Made by a program: the position numbers and the translations under genes. The notes under the pieces were generated by a model. That model had not been told where the DNA came from and made no database searches. It worked only from the letters and a program-made list of their open reading frames with translations. A stretch of DNA of 64,000 bases, taken from NCBI GenBank assembly GCA_934754515.1, contig CAKVIG010000011.1, positions 9,825-73,824 on the forward strand, given 5' to 3'. Shown piece by piece: positions 26,217 through 34,801 of this stretch (positions are counted from its first letter, which is position 1; each line of letters begins with the position of its first letter). The DNA comes from an uncultured Candidatus Melainabacteria bacterium. Lineage in GTDB: Bacteria; Cyanobacteriota; Vampirovibrionia; Gastranaerophilales; Gastranaerophilaceae.

Positions 26217-27242
26217 ATGAGTAACTTAAAAATATACATGGATAATGACATTAACCAAGATTTGATTAAAACGAAAAAAATCGCAGTTATAGGTTTTGGC
26301 TCACAAGGTTACGGACAATCTCTAAATCTTAAAGATTCAGGCTGTGATGTGATTTTAGGTTTAAGACAAGGCGGTGCGTCAGATATTAAAGCTAAAGATT
26401 ACGGCTTAACTACAATGAGTATTGCAGACGCCGTAAAACAGGCTGATATCGTTCAAATTTTAATTCCTGATGAAATTCAGGCAAAAGTTTATAAGGAAGA
26501 AATTGAACCTAACTTGAGGGCTGGACAATATTTAATGTTCTCTCACGGTTTTAATATTCACTACGGTTTTATTAAACCGCCAAAAGATGTAAATGTAATT
26601 ATGGTTGCGCCAAAAGCTCCGGGGCATACTGTAAGAAGCGAATACAAAGACGGACGCGGTGTACCATCTCTTGTTGCCGTTTATCAAGATTATGACGGCA
26701 ATTCAGTAGAGGTTGCCCTCTCTTACGCGTCAGCAATTGGTTCTGGCAGAACAGGTATCATAGAAACAACCTTTAAAGAAGAAACCGAGACTGATTTATT
26801 CGGTGAACAAGCTGTTCTTTGTGGCGGATGTTCCGCATTAATTAAAACTGCATTTGAAACTCTTGTAGAAGCCGGTTATTCACCTTATATGGCATATTTT
26901 GAAGTTTGCCACGAACTGAAATTAATCGTTGATTTGATTTATCAGGGCGGTATTGAAGATATGCATTATTCTATCTCTAATAACGCTGAATACGGCGATT
27001 TAACAAGAGGTTCTAAACTTATTAATCCGCAAGTTAAAGAAGAAATGAAAAAAATCTTGGCTGATATTCAGAGCGGTGAATACGCAAAAGAATTTATGGA
27101 CGAAATGGCAAACGGCGGTAAAAAATTTAATGAACTAAGAAACGCTTCTAAAGGTCATTTGATTGAAAAAATCGGTACTGAAATTCGTTCTTCTTTTAAA
27201 TGGAATAGAGAAAATCGTTTGATAGATAAAACAAGAAATTAG
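26217..27242 (+). CDS. ilvC: Ketol-acid reductoisomerase
   Basis: 341 residues, class I length. It isomerises and reduces acetolactate or acetohydroxybutyrate in valine/isoleucine synthesis. N-terminal Rossmann domain: IGFGSQGYGQSLNLKDSG (most have GSQGH) and GLRQGGAS, the cofactor phosphate loop. The C-terminal knot domain has ETETDLFGEQAVLCGG and AYFEVCHELKLIVDLIYQGG with the metal-binding acidic residues, and SNNAEYGDLTRG. It stands alone: no ilvB/ilvN/leu genes are adjacent, unlike the usual operon. Confidence 0.97.
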   Translation: MSNLKIYMDNDINQDLIKTKKIAVIGFGSQGYGQSLNLKDSGCDVILGLRQGGASDIKAKDYGLTTMSIADAVKQADIVQILIPDEIQAKVYKEEIEPNLRAGQYLMFSHGFNIHYGFIKPPKDVNVIMVAPKAPGHTVRSEYKDGRGVPSLVAVYQDYDGNSVEVALSYASAIGSGRTGIIETTFKEETETDLFGEQAVLCGGCSALIKTAFETLVEAGYSPYMAYFEVCHELKLIVDLIYQGGIEDMHYSISNNAEYGDLTRGSKLINPQVKEEMKKILADIQSGEYAKEFMDEMANGGKKFNELRNASKGHLIEKIGTEIRSSFKWNRENRLIDKTRN

Positions 27243-27355
27243 CCAAATCGGCAATCACTTGTTTGTCCTTATGGCTTATAGTAATTCTTTTCTAATTTCT
27301 TACAATAATTATGTATTCAAAATACAGTTCAAATTATTAGAAAAAGGAGTAAGAG

Positions 27356-27670
27356 ATGAAAAAAACATTATCTGTATTAGCCGTTTTAGGTCTTGTATCT
27401 ATCATTGGTTCTCAAAGCGCAAATGCTTTTGAATGGTCAAGTTTAAACCCTGCTTATTGGGGACATTGTCCAAAATGTGAAAAGAAAAAAGCAGATTGTG
27501 GCTGTAAAAAGGTTAAAAAATGTGACCCTTGTCAAAAAGTTGAAACACCTTGCCCAACAGGCGCAGCTGCACCTTGTGTAAAGAAAGAGCCTTGCAATCC
27601 TTGTCAAAAGGCAATCCCACAACAAAAACCATGTGATCCTTGCGATAGATTACAAGAAATGAACAAATAA
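27356..27670 (+). CDS. Small exported Cys-rich protein with CxPC repeats
   Basis: 104 residues with an AT-hook-free signal peptide (MKKTLSVLAVLGLVSIIGSQSANA). The ~80-residue mature part has 12 Cys, in CPKC, CGC and repeated C-[DN]-P-C-[QD] units (CDPCQK, CNPCQK, CDPCDR) joined by Lys/Pro. The pattern suggests metal binding or disulfide cross-linking in the periplasm or at the surface. No family recognised. Good AAAAAGGAG ribosome site; single gene with its own terminator. Confidence 0.82.
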   Translation: MKKTLSVLAVLGLVSIIGSQSANAFEWSSLNPAYWGHCPKCEKKKADCGCKKVKKCDPCQKVETPCPTGAAAPCVKKEPCNPCQKAIPQQKPCDPCDRLQEMNK

Positions 27671-27675
27671 AATTT

Positions 27676-27702
27676 AAAGGATGGTTTAAACCATCCTTTT
27701 TA
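27676..27702. terminator. Terminator between Cys-rich gene and rsmI
   Basis: AAAGGATGG (27676-27684), loop TTTAAA, CCATCCTTT (27691-27699), then a T-run; serves the plus-strand gene and lies just before the convergent rsmI stop. Confidence 0.85.
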
Positions 27703-27703
27703 A

Positions 27704-28519
27704 TTAGTCTAATTCTAATGCCAGTTTATAAACATCATTTTTATTCATATTAAAAATTGTTGACAATACTATAGAAATATCTTTATCTTTAAAACCTTTT
27801 TTCTTCAAGTCAATAATATGCGTTTTTAAATCAAAATCAGACTCAGAATTTTCTGCATAAATCATACAAACGATTTCACCTTTAATTCCATCTTTAAAAT
27901 GTTCTAAAACATTTGAAATGTTATCAGTAATGATTTCTTCAAAAAGCTTTGTAATTTCGCGTCCTAAAGAAATTTTAACATCGCCTCTATACCCTTGAAT
28001 AACTTTTAAAGTTTTCAAAATTCTTTCAGGAGAATCATAAAATACCATATTTTGGGCAGAATATTTTTTACAAATTTCTTTTATTTGGCTTTCTGTTCTC
28101 GGTATAAACCCAATAAAAGAAAACTGTTCATCTTCTCTAGGCAATTGTGAAAGAAATGTCGTCACTGCACAAGCTCCGGCAAGAGATGTTACAGAAAAAC
28201 CTTCTTTTAAAAGAGCCGAAACAATAACTCCACCAGGATCGCAAATCATCGGAGTTCCTGCATCAGACACAAGCGCAACAGTTTTTCCTTCCTTTATTTG
28301 ATTTAAAAAGAAATCAATGCGTTCATGTTCATTGTATTTGTGGTATGAAATACATTTAGTAGAAATTTCATAATGATTTAAAAGTTTTTGCGTAATTCTG
28401 GTATCTTCGCAAGCAATTAAATCAACTTCTTTGAGTATTTCTACAGCCCTGAAAGTAATGTCTTTGATGTTTCCAATCGGAGTTGGAACGATATAAAAAT
28501 CAAATTTTCTTTGCGACAC
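27704..28519 (-). CDS. rsmI: 16S rRNA (cytidine-1402-2'-O)-methyltransferase
   Basis: 271 residues; a SAM-dependent SPOUT-unrelated tetrapyrrole-methylase-fold enzyme that methylates C1402 of 16S rRNA. Motifs: FYIVPTPIGNIKDITFRAVE, DLIACEDTRITQKLLNHY, ALVSDAGTPMICDPGG and REITKLFEEI. The start is GTG 28519 with AGGTGA just upstream. It lies 8 bp after the small membrane protein, third in the rne operon. Confidence 0.95.
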   Translation of the reverse strand: MSQRKFDFYIVPTPIGNIKDITFRAVEILKEVDLIACEDTRITQKLLNHYEISTKCISYHKYNEHERIDFFLNQIKEGKTVALVSDAGTPMICDPGGVIVSALLKEGFSVTSLAGACAVTTFLSQLPREDEQFSFIGFIPRTESQIKEICKKYSAQNMVFYDSPERILKTLKVIQGYRGDVKISLGREITKLFEEIITDNISNVLEHFKDGIKGEIVCMIYAENSESDFDLKTHIIDLKKKGFKDKDISIVLSTIFNMNKNDVYKLALELD

Positions 28520-28527
28520 TTTATCAC

Positions 28528-28917
28528 CTAGTATTTTGTCTTATCTAAAAATGTTCTAACAGCTTCTGTCAAATTTTCCGGTGTTACAAGCGAAGTTTCT
28601 CCAGATTGTTGGTCTTGTTTCGGTGCAAGAATGCTTTCACGAATTTTGTTATAGACAGTTAAAATCAAAAATAGCAATATTGAAGAAACAGCAACACTTC
28701 CCATTCCTATTAAGAACTTTTTAGCCATTTTCTTTTTGCTTACAGGCTGTTTATATGGAATTGTATCGAGTTGCGGTAATTTTTCTTGTGTAGTTTGAAC
28801 ATTTTCTTGCGTTGTTTCAGCAATCTGCATTAAAGCCTCACCGGTAGCTTTTTCTGCTATTACCGGTGAAACTAACATTAATGCTATAACGATTGTAAGA
28901 ATTTTATTCTTCAACAT
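28528..28917 (-). CDS. Small membrane protein in rne operon
   Basis: Unrecognised 129-residue protein. It has a signal peptide or first membrane helix (ILTIVIALMLVSPVIA), a Gln/Thr-rich spacer, and a transmembrane helix at ~72-92 (GMGSVAVSSILLFLILTVY) with flanking Lys. The C-terminal tail is probably cytoplasmic. Its start lies 14 bp inside the end of rne, so translation is likely coupled. It might tether the RNase to the membrane, but this is only suggested by position. Confidence 0.75.
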   Translation of the reverse strand: MLKNKILTIVIALMLVSPVIAEKATGEALMQIAETTQENVQTTQEKLPQLDTIPYKQPVSKKKMAKKFLIGMGSVAVSSILLFLILTVYNKIRESILAPKQDQQSGETSLVTPENLTEAVRTFLDKTKY

Positions 28918-30667
28918 TTTTCTTTGTAGTCTTTCTTGTTCTCTTTTGAGAATTTCTGTTAGGTCGTCTTGTTCTTTTTGGTTTTTCTTCCGCAGTTTCT
29001 TCTGTTTTAACTTCTTCTACTGCTGTTTCAGTTGGAGTGGTTTCTGTTGCTTTTTCTTCTGCAACAGGAGTTTTTTCTTCAACTGCCGATTCTTCAACTT
29101 TTTTAGCAGCATCTTCTGCAATAACCGGCGCAATTTCAGAAGTTTCATTGATTACTGTTTGAGCAATATTTTCAGCTTTAACTTCTGTTTCTTTAACCTT
29201 GCGTCTACCTCTGCCACGAGATTTTTTAACTTCTTTTTCTTGTTTAATTTCTTGAACTTCTGCTTGAGCCTCAACAGAAGGATTTTCGGTAATTGGTTCA
29301 AGTTTTTCTTCTTGAACTACTGTTTCCTTAATTTCTTCTTGCGGTTTATTATTAAATTTATTATTGTTATTAAATTTCTTTTTACCGCCCATTGGTAGTT
29401 TTAACTTAGCTGCTTTTGCTCTATATTCGCCTTCTGAAGTAGCTGACGCAAATTTAATATCTTCCATAATATAGCCGTTACCTTGGCAGTGCGGACAACG
29501 TTTTGCAAAAATTTCACTAATCGCTTGACCTTGTCTGTGTCTTGTCATTTCAACAAGTCCTAAATCAGAAAGTTGACCAACTTGAGGTTTAGCCTTATCA
29601 GCTTCTACAGCCAATTCTAATTCTTCCATCATAGCAAGTTTATCAACACGGTTTGTCATATCAATAAAGTCAATAATAATCATACCACCGATGTTTCTAA
29701 GTCTTAATTGACGCGCAATTTCGTGAACCGCTTCAATATTTGTTTTAAGAATTGTTTCATCTTGAGTTGCTGAATTTGTAAATTTACCACTGTTAACGTC
29801 AATTACAGTAAGTGCTTCCGTAGTTTGGATGAACAAATAACCGCCAGATGGCAAATTAACTTTCATTTGTAAAGCTGCTTTGATTTCTTTATGAATATCC
29901 ATTGCAACAAGCAAAGGTTCGGAGCCTTTATACAAAGTAACATTGATGTTTTTGTTCATGTGCCAGTTTTGAAGAATGTTTTGAACTCTATTTAAAGCAA
30001 ATGCCGTATCAACAACAATTTCTTGAGTTTCTTCGTTACAAGCTTCTCTTATTACTCTATAAAGCAAGTCTTGATCTCTGTATAAAAGACTTGGAGGTGT
30101 CATACTTTCAGCTGACGTAATAATATTATTCCATTTTTCCAAAAGAATTTCTAAATCTTCTTGAATATCAGCTTCGGTTTGACCTTCAGCTTCTGTTCTT
30201 ACAATAACACCCACTCCAACAGGTTTTAGTAAATTTACAATTGATTTTAATCTTGCTCTTTCTTTAGCAGAAGTAATTTTTTTACTTACGTTAATCCCTG
30301 CTTCATTTGGCATCAATACCAAAAATCTTCCCGGAAGTGAAATTTCGGTTGTAACTCTTGGACCTTTGTGTCCAACAGGTTCTTTTACAACTTGAACAAC
30401 AATTTTTTGTTTAGGCTTAAGTTTGTCTTGTAAAGCACCTTTACCCATAATGTCTTGTGCGTGCAAGAAACCCATCTTGTCAGAACCTACGTTTACAAAC
30501 GCAGCTTCGATTGACGGTAAAATATTTTCTACTTGCGCAAGGTAAACATCACCTAAGATAATTTCACCTCTATGCACGTAAAATTCTGCAACTTTTCCTT
30601 TTTCAATAACAGCAGCGATATTATCACGCTCAGCTATTACAATTTTGTTAGCGATTGAATCTTTCAT
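28904..30667 (-). CDS. rne: Ribonuclease E/G
   Basis: 587 residues. The catalytic part (~1-410) has an N-terminal S1 domain (~35-120), metal-binding Asp290 (VIDVNSGKF) and Asp333 (IIIDFIDM), and a Zn-link CPHC at Cys391/Cys394. The tail (~420-587) is disordered: a Gly/Arg-rich basic block, an acidic Glu/Val/Thr block and a final RTRRPNRNSQKRTRK. It cuts AU-rich single-stranded RNA in mRNA decay and rRNA maturation. The compact core with a short tail and no long degradosome scaffold resembles cyanobacterial RNase E. It follows a ~370-nt leader. Confidence 0.95.
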   Translation of the reverse strand: MKDSIANKIVIAERDNIAAVIEKGKVAEFYVHRGEIILGDVYLAQVENILPSIEAAFVNVGSDKMGFLHAQDIMGKGALQDKLKPKQKIVVQVVKEPVGHKGPRVTTEISLPGRFLVLMPNEAGINVSKKITSAKERARLKSIVNLLKPVGVGVIVRTEAEGQTEADIQEDLEILLEKWNNIITSAESMTPPSLLYRDQDLLYRVIREACNEETQEIVVDTAFALNRVQNILQNWHMNKNINVTLYKGSEPLLVAMDIHKEIKAALQMKVNLPSGGYLFIQTTEALTVIDVNSGKFTNSATQDETILKTNIEAVHEIARQLRLRNIGGMIIIDFIDMTNRVDKLAMMEELELAVEADKAKPQVGQLSDLGLVEMTRHRQGQAISEIFAKRCPHCQGNGYIMEDIKFASATSEGEYRAKAAKLKLPMGGKKKFNNNNKFNNKPQEEIKETVVQEEKLEPITENPSVEAQAEVQEIKQEKEVKKSRGRGRRKVKETEVKAENIAQTVINETSEIAPVIAEDAAKKVEESAVEEKTPVAEEKATETTPTETAVEEVKTEETAEEKPKRTRRPNRNSQKRTRKTTKKNVEE

Positions 30668-31046
30668 TCTTTTAAATCCTTTATAATTCTTTTAAGTGGA
30701 TATGTTGAGAAGCGGAAAAGTTTGTTTAATCGGATAAATCCGATATTTAGGATAAATTTTATTAAAATGAACTTTTCAACCTTTCAACTATTTAACTTTG
30801 CTTAATTTCTAAGCATTTTCTACATCTCGTTGAGGTTTTTGTCTAAAAGCTTTTTAATATCTCGCTATTTATTACAAGTTTCTTAAAATTATCCGCTATT
30901 ATTGCGTGATAAAAAGCTTGTTTTTAGACATATAAACAGATATTTTTCTTCAAGTTTATGTATTTGATAGATTATCTATTGTTTTTAAAAACCTTTTTTG
31001 TTTTTCTTCGTGATTAATTTCCAGCGGAAGATAAAACCTCTTCTCT
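30668..31046 (-). promoter_or_regulatory. Long 5' leader of rne
   Basis: About 370 nt between the predicted promoter and ATG 30667, with no ORF. On the plus strand it is T-rich; it contains a small perfect hairpin (ATCGGAT, AA, ATCCGAT, 30729-30744). In enterobacteria and cyanobacteria rne mRNA has a long leader that RNase E itself cuts to limit its own level; a similar role here is inference. Confidence 0.5.
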
Positions 31047-31075
31047 ATCATACTAAAATTTTTCAAAATTGTAAA
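31047..31075 (-). promoter_or_regulatory. Promoter of rne operon
   Basis: On the minus strand TTTACA (31070-31075), 17 bp, TATGAT (31047-31052). Start expected near 31040. Confidence 0.6.
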
Positions 31076-31164
31076 GAGAGTGTAACAAAAGATATATAAC
31101 AAAAAATATTTTTAGCAGTTTTTTGTTAATATGGTATTAAAAGGTATAGAAAGGAATTAATCAG

Positions 31165-31764
31165 ATGAAAATTTTAAAAACACTTGCTGTTGCAACTCCA
31201 TTGGCAATTTCAGCTCTTGCTATAACAGGATGTCATTCAAACGATAACAACAAAGTATCCCAATCTGTTTCTAAAGATTACAGTTCTATGCCTATCGAAC
31301 AAAAATATAACGCCAAATCTGAAGAAAAAATAGACAACAATACGCCAAATCTACCAAGACGCGTTAATTCCGACATTATACAATACAGAAATTTATCAGG
31401 AAAGCTTGTTGACGTAAAAATTGTTGATGATGCAACAATTTCACTTTACAGCGCAATCCAAAAACATTCGACTAAGAATTCTCCTGAAATAAAAGACATT
31501 GGAGGCTTTTATGCCGATGTAGAATCAAATATTAGCAAAGCTCAATATGATGAGTCCGACAACATGACTGCGCAAGGCAGTATTTATGAGCTGAACGGTC
31601 AGAATGTAGTAGCACTAAGACATTTGCAATGTTCGACAATGTTTAATAAATTATTTGATATTTTTACATCGCCAAAAAGCGAAGGTGGAGAAAATATAAC
31701 AGTCAACGAGTACACTAAAATGATGGATGCTTGGTCATCAACAGGGATTAGAAGCAATCGTTAA
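31165..31764 (+). CDS. Putative lipoprotein
   Basis: 199 residues with a lipoprotein signal: basic start, hydrophobic core and LAITGC lipobox, so Cys23 would be lipidated. The mature protein has a Ser/Asn/Lys-rich linker and then a small mixed domain (VNSDIIQYRNLSGKLVDVKIVD ... ENITVNEYTKMMDAW, given here in parts). No family recognised. AGAAAGGAA ribosome site. Single gene, divergent from rne; the ~350 bp downstream hold only repeats. Confidence 0.8.
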   Translation: MKILKTLAVATPLAISALAITGCHSNDNNKVSQSVSKDYSSMPIEQKYNAKSEEKIDNNTPNLPRRVNSDIIQYRNLSGKLVDVKIVDDATISLYSAIQKHSTKNSPEIKDIGGFYADVESNISKAQYDESDNMTAQGSIYELNGQNVVALRHLQCSTMFNKLFDIFTSPKSEGGENITVNEYTKMMDAWSSTGIRSNR

Positions 31765-31787
31765 TCAATTATCATAGATAAAGGTTA

Positions 31788-31886
31788 ATGGTGCAAAAAA
31801 TTGCACCCTACAATTGACAAAGAAATAGATGTTCGATTTTGAACATATATTATTCAAGAAATGTAGGGTGCAATTTTTTGCACCAT
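31788..31886. repeat. GGTGCAAAAAATTGCACC inverted repeat pair
   Basis: A 25-bp unit (31788-31812) containing GGTGCAAAAAATTGCACC, itself nearly palindromic, is repeated in exact inverse at 31861-31885, making a large cruciform-capable stem around a 48-bp centre. A third copy lies at 50701. Confidence 0.8.
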
Positions 31887-31946
31887 TTACATTCTTTCGC
31901 ATTATCCCCAAAAAGAACGTAAAGTTTATAGCTTATAGCTTGTAGC

Positions 31947-32038
31947 TTGTAGGTCGTGTTGGACAATTGTCATCCAACACGACTAATACATAAATTTTTA
32001 TGTCGTGTTCAATAAAAAATGTTGAACACGACCTACAA
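31947..32038. repeat. Nested GTCGTGTT palindromes
   Basis: An outer perfect 14-bp inverted repeat (TTGTAGGTCGTGTT at 31947-31960; its complement at 32025-32038) holds two inner hairpins (31953-31983 and 32002-32032) that both use GTCGTGTT/AACACGAC arms. Confidence 0.75.
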
Positions 32039-32050
32039 ACTACGGGACTT

Positions 32051-32088
32051 CACCTCACCCTAACCCTCTCCTGTAAGGAGAGGGAATG
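32051..32088. repeat. CCTCACCC-type palindromic repeat, copy 2
   Basis: CACCTCACCCTAACCCTCTC, then a hairpin CTCTCCTGTAAGGAGAG and GGAATG. Nearly identical to the copy at 45175. It completes the 351-bp gene-free stretch 31765-32115, which is made almost wholly of repeats. Confidence 0.8.
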
Positions 32089-32115
32089 ACCAAAACTTGT
32101 AAATTAAAGATTTGT

Positions 32116-34704
32116 TTACAACTCTTTCAAATTTTCATCCAAGAAACGAAGTCTTGTAATATAGAACAATCTTTCAGGATTTACAAGTTGCATCAAGCTG
32201 TCTGCTCTCAAAGCCGGAATGTCAGAGCCTTGTCCTGTTTTTAGGAATATATAAAGGCTACCGCCTTCAAATCTGTATGTTCCTACTGACTTTTTGAAAT
32301 CAGTAGTTTTTTCAATTCCTTTTTTATTTTTCTTGGAAATCAAAATTTCAGGTGAAGTTAGCACTCTTTCAACATCCTTTTTAAATTCCTCAAAATCATA
32401 GCTGTCATTCGACTTACAATAAGGCGTTATACAATATTCCGCCCACTGAGCAACTATATCAACCGCCGTTGTATATCTTTCAACCCTTTTAACATCAACG
32501 ATTTTTGCACCGTCAGGGAGTTTTGGATTAATAATATCCATAACCTCTTTTTCAGATAGATTATCATAAATCTCAATATCCACAAGTTCGCCTTCCGATT
32601 GCGCAAACAAAGGTAGCGCAACCCCCATAGACACTTTCATTGTAGGGTTAAAGCCGAGTGTGAACACCATATTCAAGCCGGAACGCGCTAAAACCTTATG
32701 GAAAGTGCTTTGCCAATCAAGGTGTGAAAAATATCTAAGTAAGCCTTTTTTCGTTATTTTCAAGCGGTAGCGATAAACAGGAATATTAGGGTCAACATTC
32801 GCTCTTGTAGGATCGCGATGTTCTTCAATTGAAACGATTTTTTGAGCTTCTTCTGATGCTTTATAAGGCTTTGCCATAACTTTATGTGTTTTTAAAGATG
32901 GGCAAACGCCACATTGAACACATTTGTTTTCGCAAGTCGGCTGTAAATTAAATTCGCAACCTTGTTTCATCGCTTCTCTATACTCATTTTGCAACCATTC
33001 TTTTTTAAGCCCCGTATTAATAAAATCCCAAGGCAAAACTTCATCTAAGTCAAAAGATTTTCTTGCATAATCTTCAAGCGTGAAACCACATTCTTTTGCA
33101 GTTTCAGCCCAAACGTTTTTATCAAAATATTCGCCCCAAGCATCCAAATAGCAGCCTTTTTTATAAAGAGCTTCTATATACTTGCACAAGCTTGCATCAC
33201 CGCGAGTCAAGGCCGCTTCAATTTGAGAAACAAACTTTTCGTGATAATTAATTTTTAAACCTTTAATATGCTTAGTTTTTTCTTTCAAGTAATGAATATG
33301 CTCGGTTACTTTGTCCAAATCCATTTGCGGACACCATTGGAACGGTGTAAACGGTTTTGGCACAAAGATTGAAAGCGTACAAGTAATTTCAAAACCGTGT
33401 TTTAACTCTTTTTCACGCTTAATCAATTTTGCACGATATTTTATTTTATTAAGAAGTTCCGCCATTTCATCCATATCTTCCAATGTTTCTGTTGGAAGCC
33501 CTGAAATGAAATAGAACTTAATCTTTGACCAGCCGTTTTCGTAAAGCGTTAGAGCTGCATTAATAATTTGTTCTTCTGAAATGTTTTTCTTAATAACATT
33601 TCTTAAACGCTGGCTACCGGCTTCCGGCGCAAGTGTCATGCCTGATTTTCGGACAGATTGGACAAGATTTGCAAGCTCAAGATTAAATCCGTCAATACGT
33701 TGACTAGGAAGTGAAACCGAGATTTTCTTTTTATTAAAATCAACAGCCAATTCTTTTATGACTTCTTTGATATTTGAATAATCGTTTGAAGATAAAGAAA
33801 GTAAAGAATACTCATCATAGCCTGTATTGTTAATAAGCTCTTTTGTGATTTTTATAATATCTTCTGCCGAACGCTCTCTAACCGGTAAGGTTACATGTCC
33901 CGGTTGGCAAAAACGACACATTCTACCGCATCCGCGACGAATTTCTACTATCGCTCTATCGTGTACTGAACTAGAAAACGGAATCGGATAAGAAGTTGAA
34001 GCAGATTCTAGAGTTAATGGCGCAAGACGTTTTTCAACCGTGCGATAAGCTCCCTCCCTAGACAGGGAGGGTTGGGGTGGGTTGCTATCCCCGCAAGGGG
34101 CGAGGGGAGTACTACTCCAACAACCTTTGATTTCGCACAGCTTTTCAATTCTTTGTTTTCTTGGAAGCCCTTTTGTTTTTTCCAACACTTCACATACATC
34201 CACCATCATTTCTTCGCCGTCGCCAATGCAAAATACGTCGATAAATTCGCACATAGGAAGCGGATTATAACAACAAGGACCGCCCGCTAAAACGATAGGT
34301 TCATCTTCGCGGCGTTCATCATTTCTAACTGTAATTCCTGACATTTCAATCATTTTTAAAACAGTCGGATAAGATAATTCATATTGTAGAGAAAAACCGA
34401 TGCCGTCAAAATCTTTGAGTGCGCGCTTTGACTCTACTCCGTATAAAAATTCGGGTTTAAAATCAGGCTCAGGGGCGTAGGCTCTATCAGCCATCATACC
34501 TTCTTGCGCATTTACCCTATCATAAATAATTCTAACCCCAAGATTGCTAATCCCAATTTCATATTTATCAGGAAATACAAATGCAAAGCGAACTTTAGCT
34601 TTGTCAAAATCTTTGTTATATGATAAAAATTCCCCACCTACGTATTGGTAAGGTTTTGTAGCCTTATATAAAGCTTCCTGCTGATCTCTAAAAAAACAAT
34701 TCAT
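32116..34704 (-). CDS. Radical SAM protein fused to DUF2344 domain (TIGR03960-like)
   Basis: 862 residues from ATG 34704 (MNCFFRDQQEALYK); an earlier in-frame ATG at 34800 would run into the divergent gene and is unlikely. Order: N-terminal B12-binding-like region (~30-190), radical SAM core with Cys259, Cys263, Cys266 (GCGRMCRFCQPGHV), a second Cys cluster near ~620 (CENKCVQCGVCPSLK), and a C-terminal DUF2344 domain (~660-862, RYFSHLDWQSTFHKVLARSG). The fused form is widespread but its substrate is unknown; tRNA/rRNA modification has been suggested for relatives. Residues ~197-218 are encoded by a palindromic repeat inserted in frame. No Shine-Dalgarno is visible at the start. Confidence 0.9.
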   Translation of the reverse strand: MNCFFRDQQEALYKATKPYQYVGGEFLSYNKDFDKAKVRFAFVFPDKYEIGISNLGVRIIYDRVNAQEGMMADRAYAPEPDFKPEFLYGVESKRALKDFDGIGFSLQYELSYPTVLKMIEMSGITVRNDERREDEPIVLAGGPCCYNPLPMCEFIDVFCIGDGEEMMVDVCEVLEKTKGLPRKQRIEKLCEIKGCWSSTPLAPCGDSNPPQPSLSREGAYRTVEKRLAPLTLESASTSYPIPFSSSVHDRAIVEIRRGCGRMCRFCQPGHVTLPVRERSAEDIIKITKELINNTGYDEYSLLSLSSNDYSNIKEVIKELAVDFNKKKISVSLPSQRIDGFNLELANLVQSVRKSGMTLAPEAGSQRLRNVIKKNISEEQIINAALTLYENGWSKIKFYFISGLPTETLEDMDEMAELLNKIKYRAKLIKREKELKHGFEITCTLSIFVPKPFTPFQWCPQMDLDKVTEHIHYLKEKTKHIKGLKINYHEKFVSQIEAALTRGDASLCKYIEALYKKGCYLDAWGEYFDKNVWAETAKECGFTLEDYARKSFDLDEVLPWDFINTGLKKEWLQNEYREAMKQGCEFNLQPTCENKCVQCGVCPSLKTHKVMAKPYKASEEAQKIVSIEEHRDPTRANVDPNIPVYRYRLKITKKGLLRYFSHLDWQSTFHKVLARSGLNMVFTLGFNPTMKVSMGVALPLFAQSEGELVDIEIYDNLSEKEVMDIINPKLPDGAKIVDVKRVERYTTAVDIVAQWAEYCITPYCKSNDSYDFEEFKKDVERVLTSPEILISKKNKKGIEKTTDFKKSVGTYRFEGGSLYIFLKTGQGSDIPALRADSLMQLVNPERLFYITRLRFLDENLKEL
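34052..34100. repeat. Palindromic repeat inserted in frame in radical SAM gene
   Basis: Two hairpins: CCCTCCCT, AGAC, AGGGAGGG (34052-34071) and CCCC, GCAA, GGGG (34089-34100), linked by a G-rich stretch (GTTGGGGTGGGTT). The GC content is far above the surrounding gene. On the coding strand it encodes Pro/Ser-rich LAPCGDSNPPQPSLSREG. Confidence 0.75.
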
Positions 34705-34801
34705 AATAAATCTATAATATAACAAACTGTAACAATTTAGCAATTTTTTCTTATAAGTGGTTTTATTATATTTAAGTGTAGTTGTGCAGGAAAATATCAA
34801 A

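Noticed and set aside
28946..29398. 150-codon plus-strand ORF rich in Phe/Cys
   Set aside because: It is the antisense of the low-complexity tail of RNase E; composition is an artefact of Glu/Lys-rich coding.
34757..34801. Longer GTG start for the HEAGH protein, and the ATG 34800 start for the radical SAM protein
   Set aside because: Both would make the divergent genes overlap; the downstream ATGs fit the family start or have a ribosome site.
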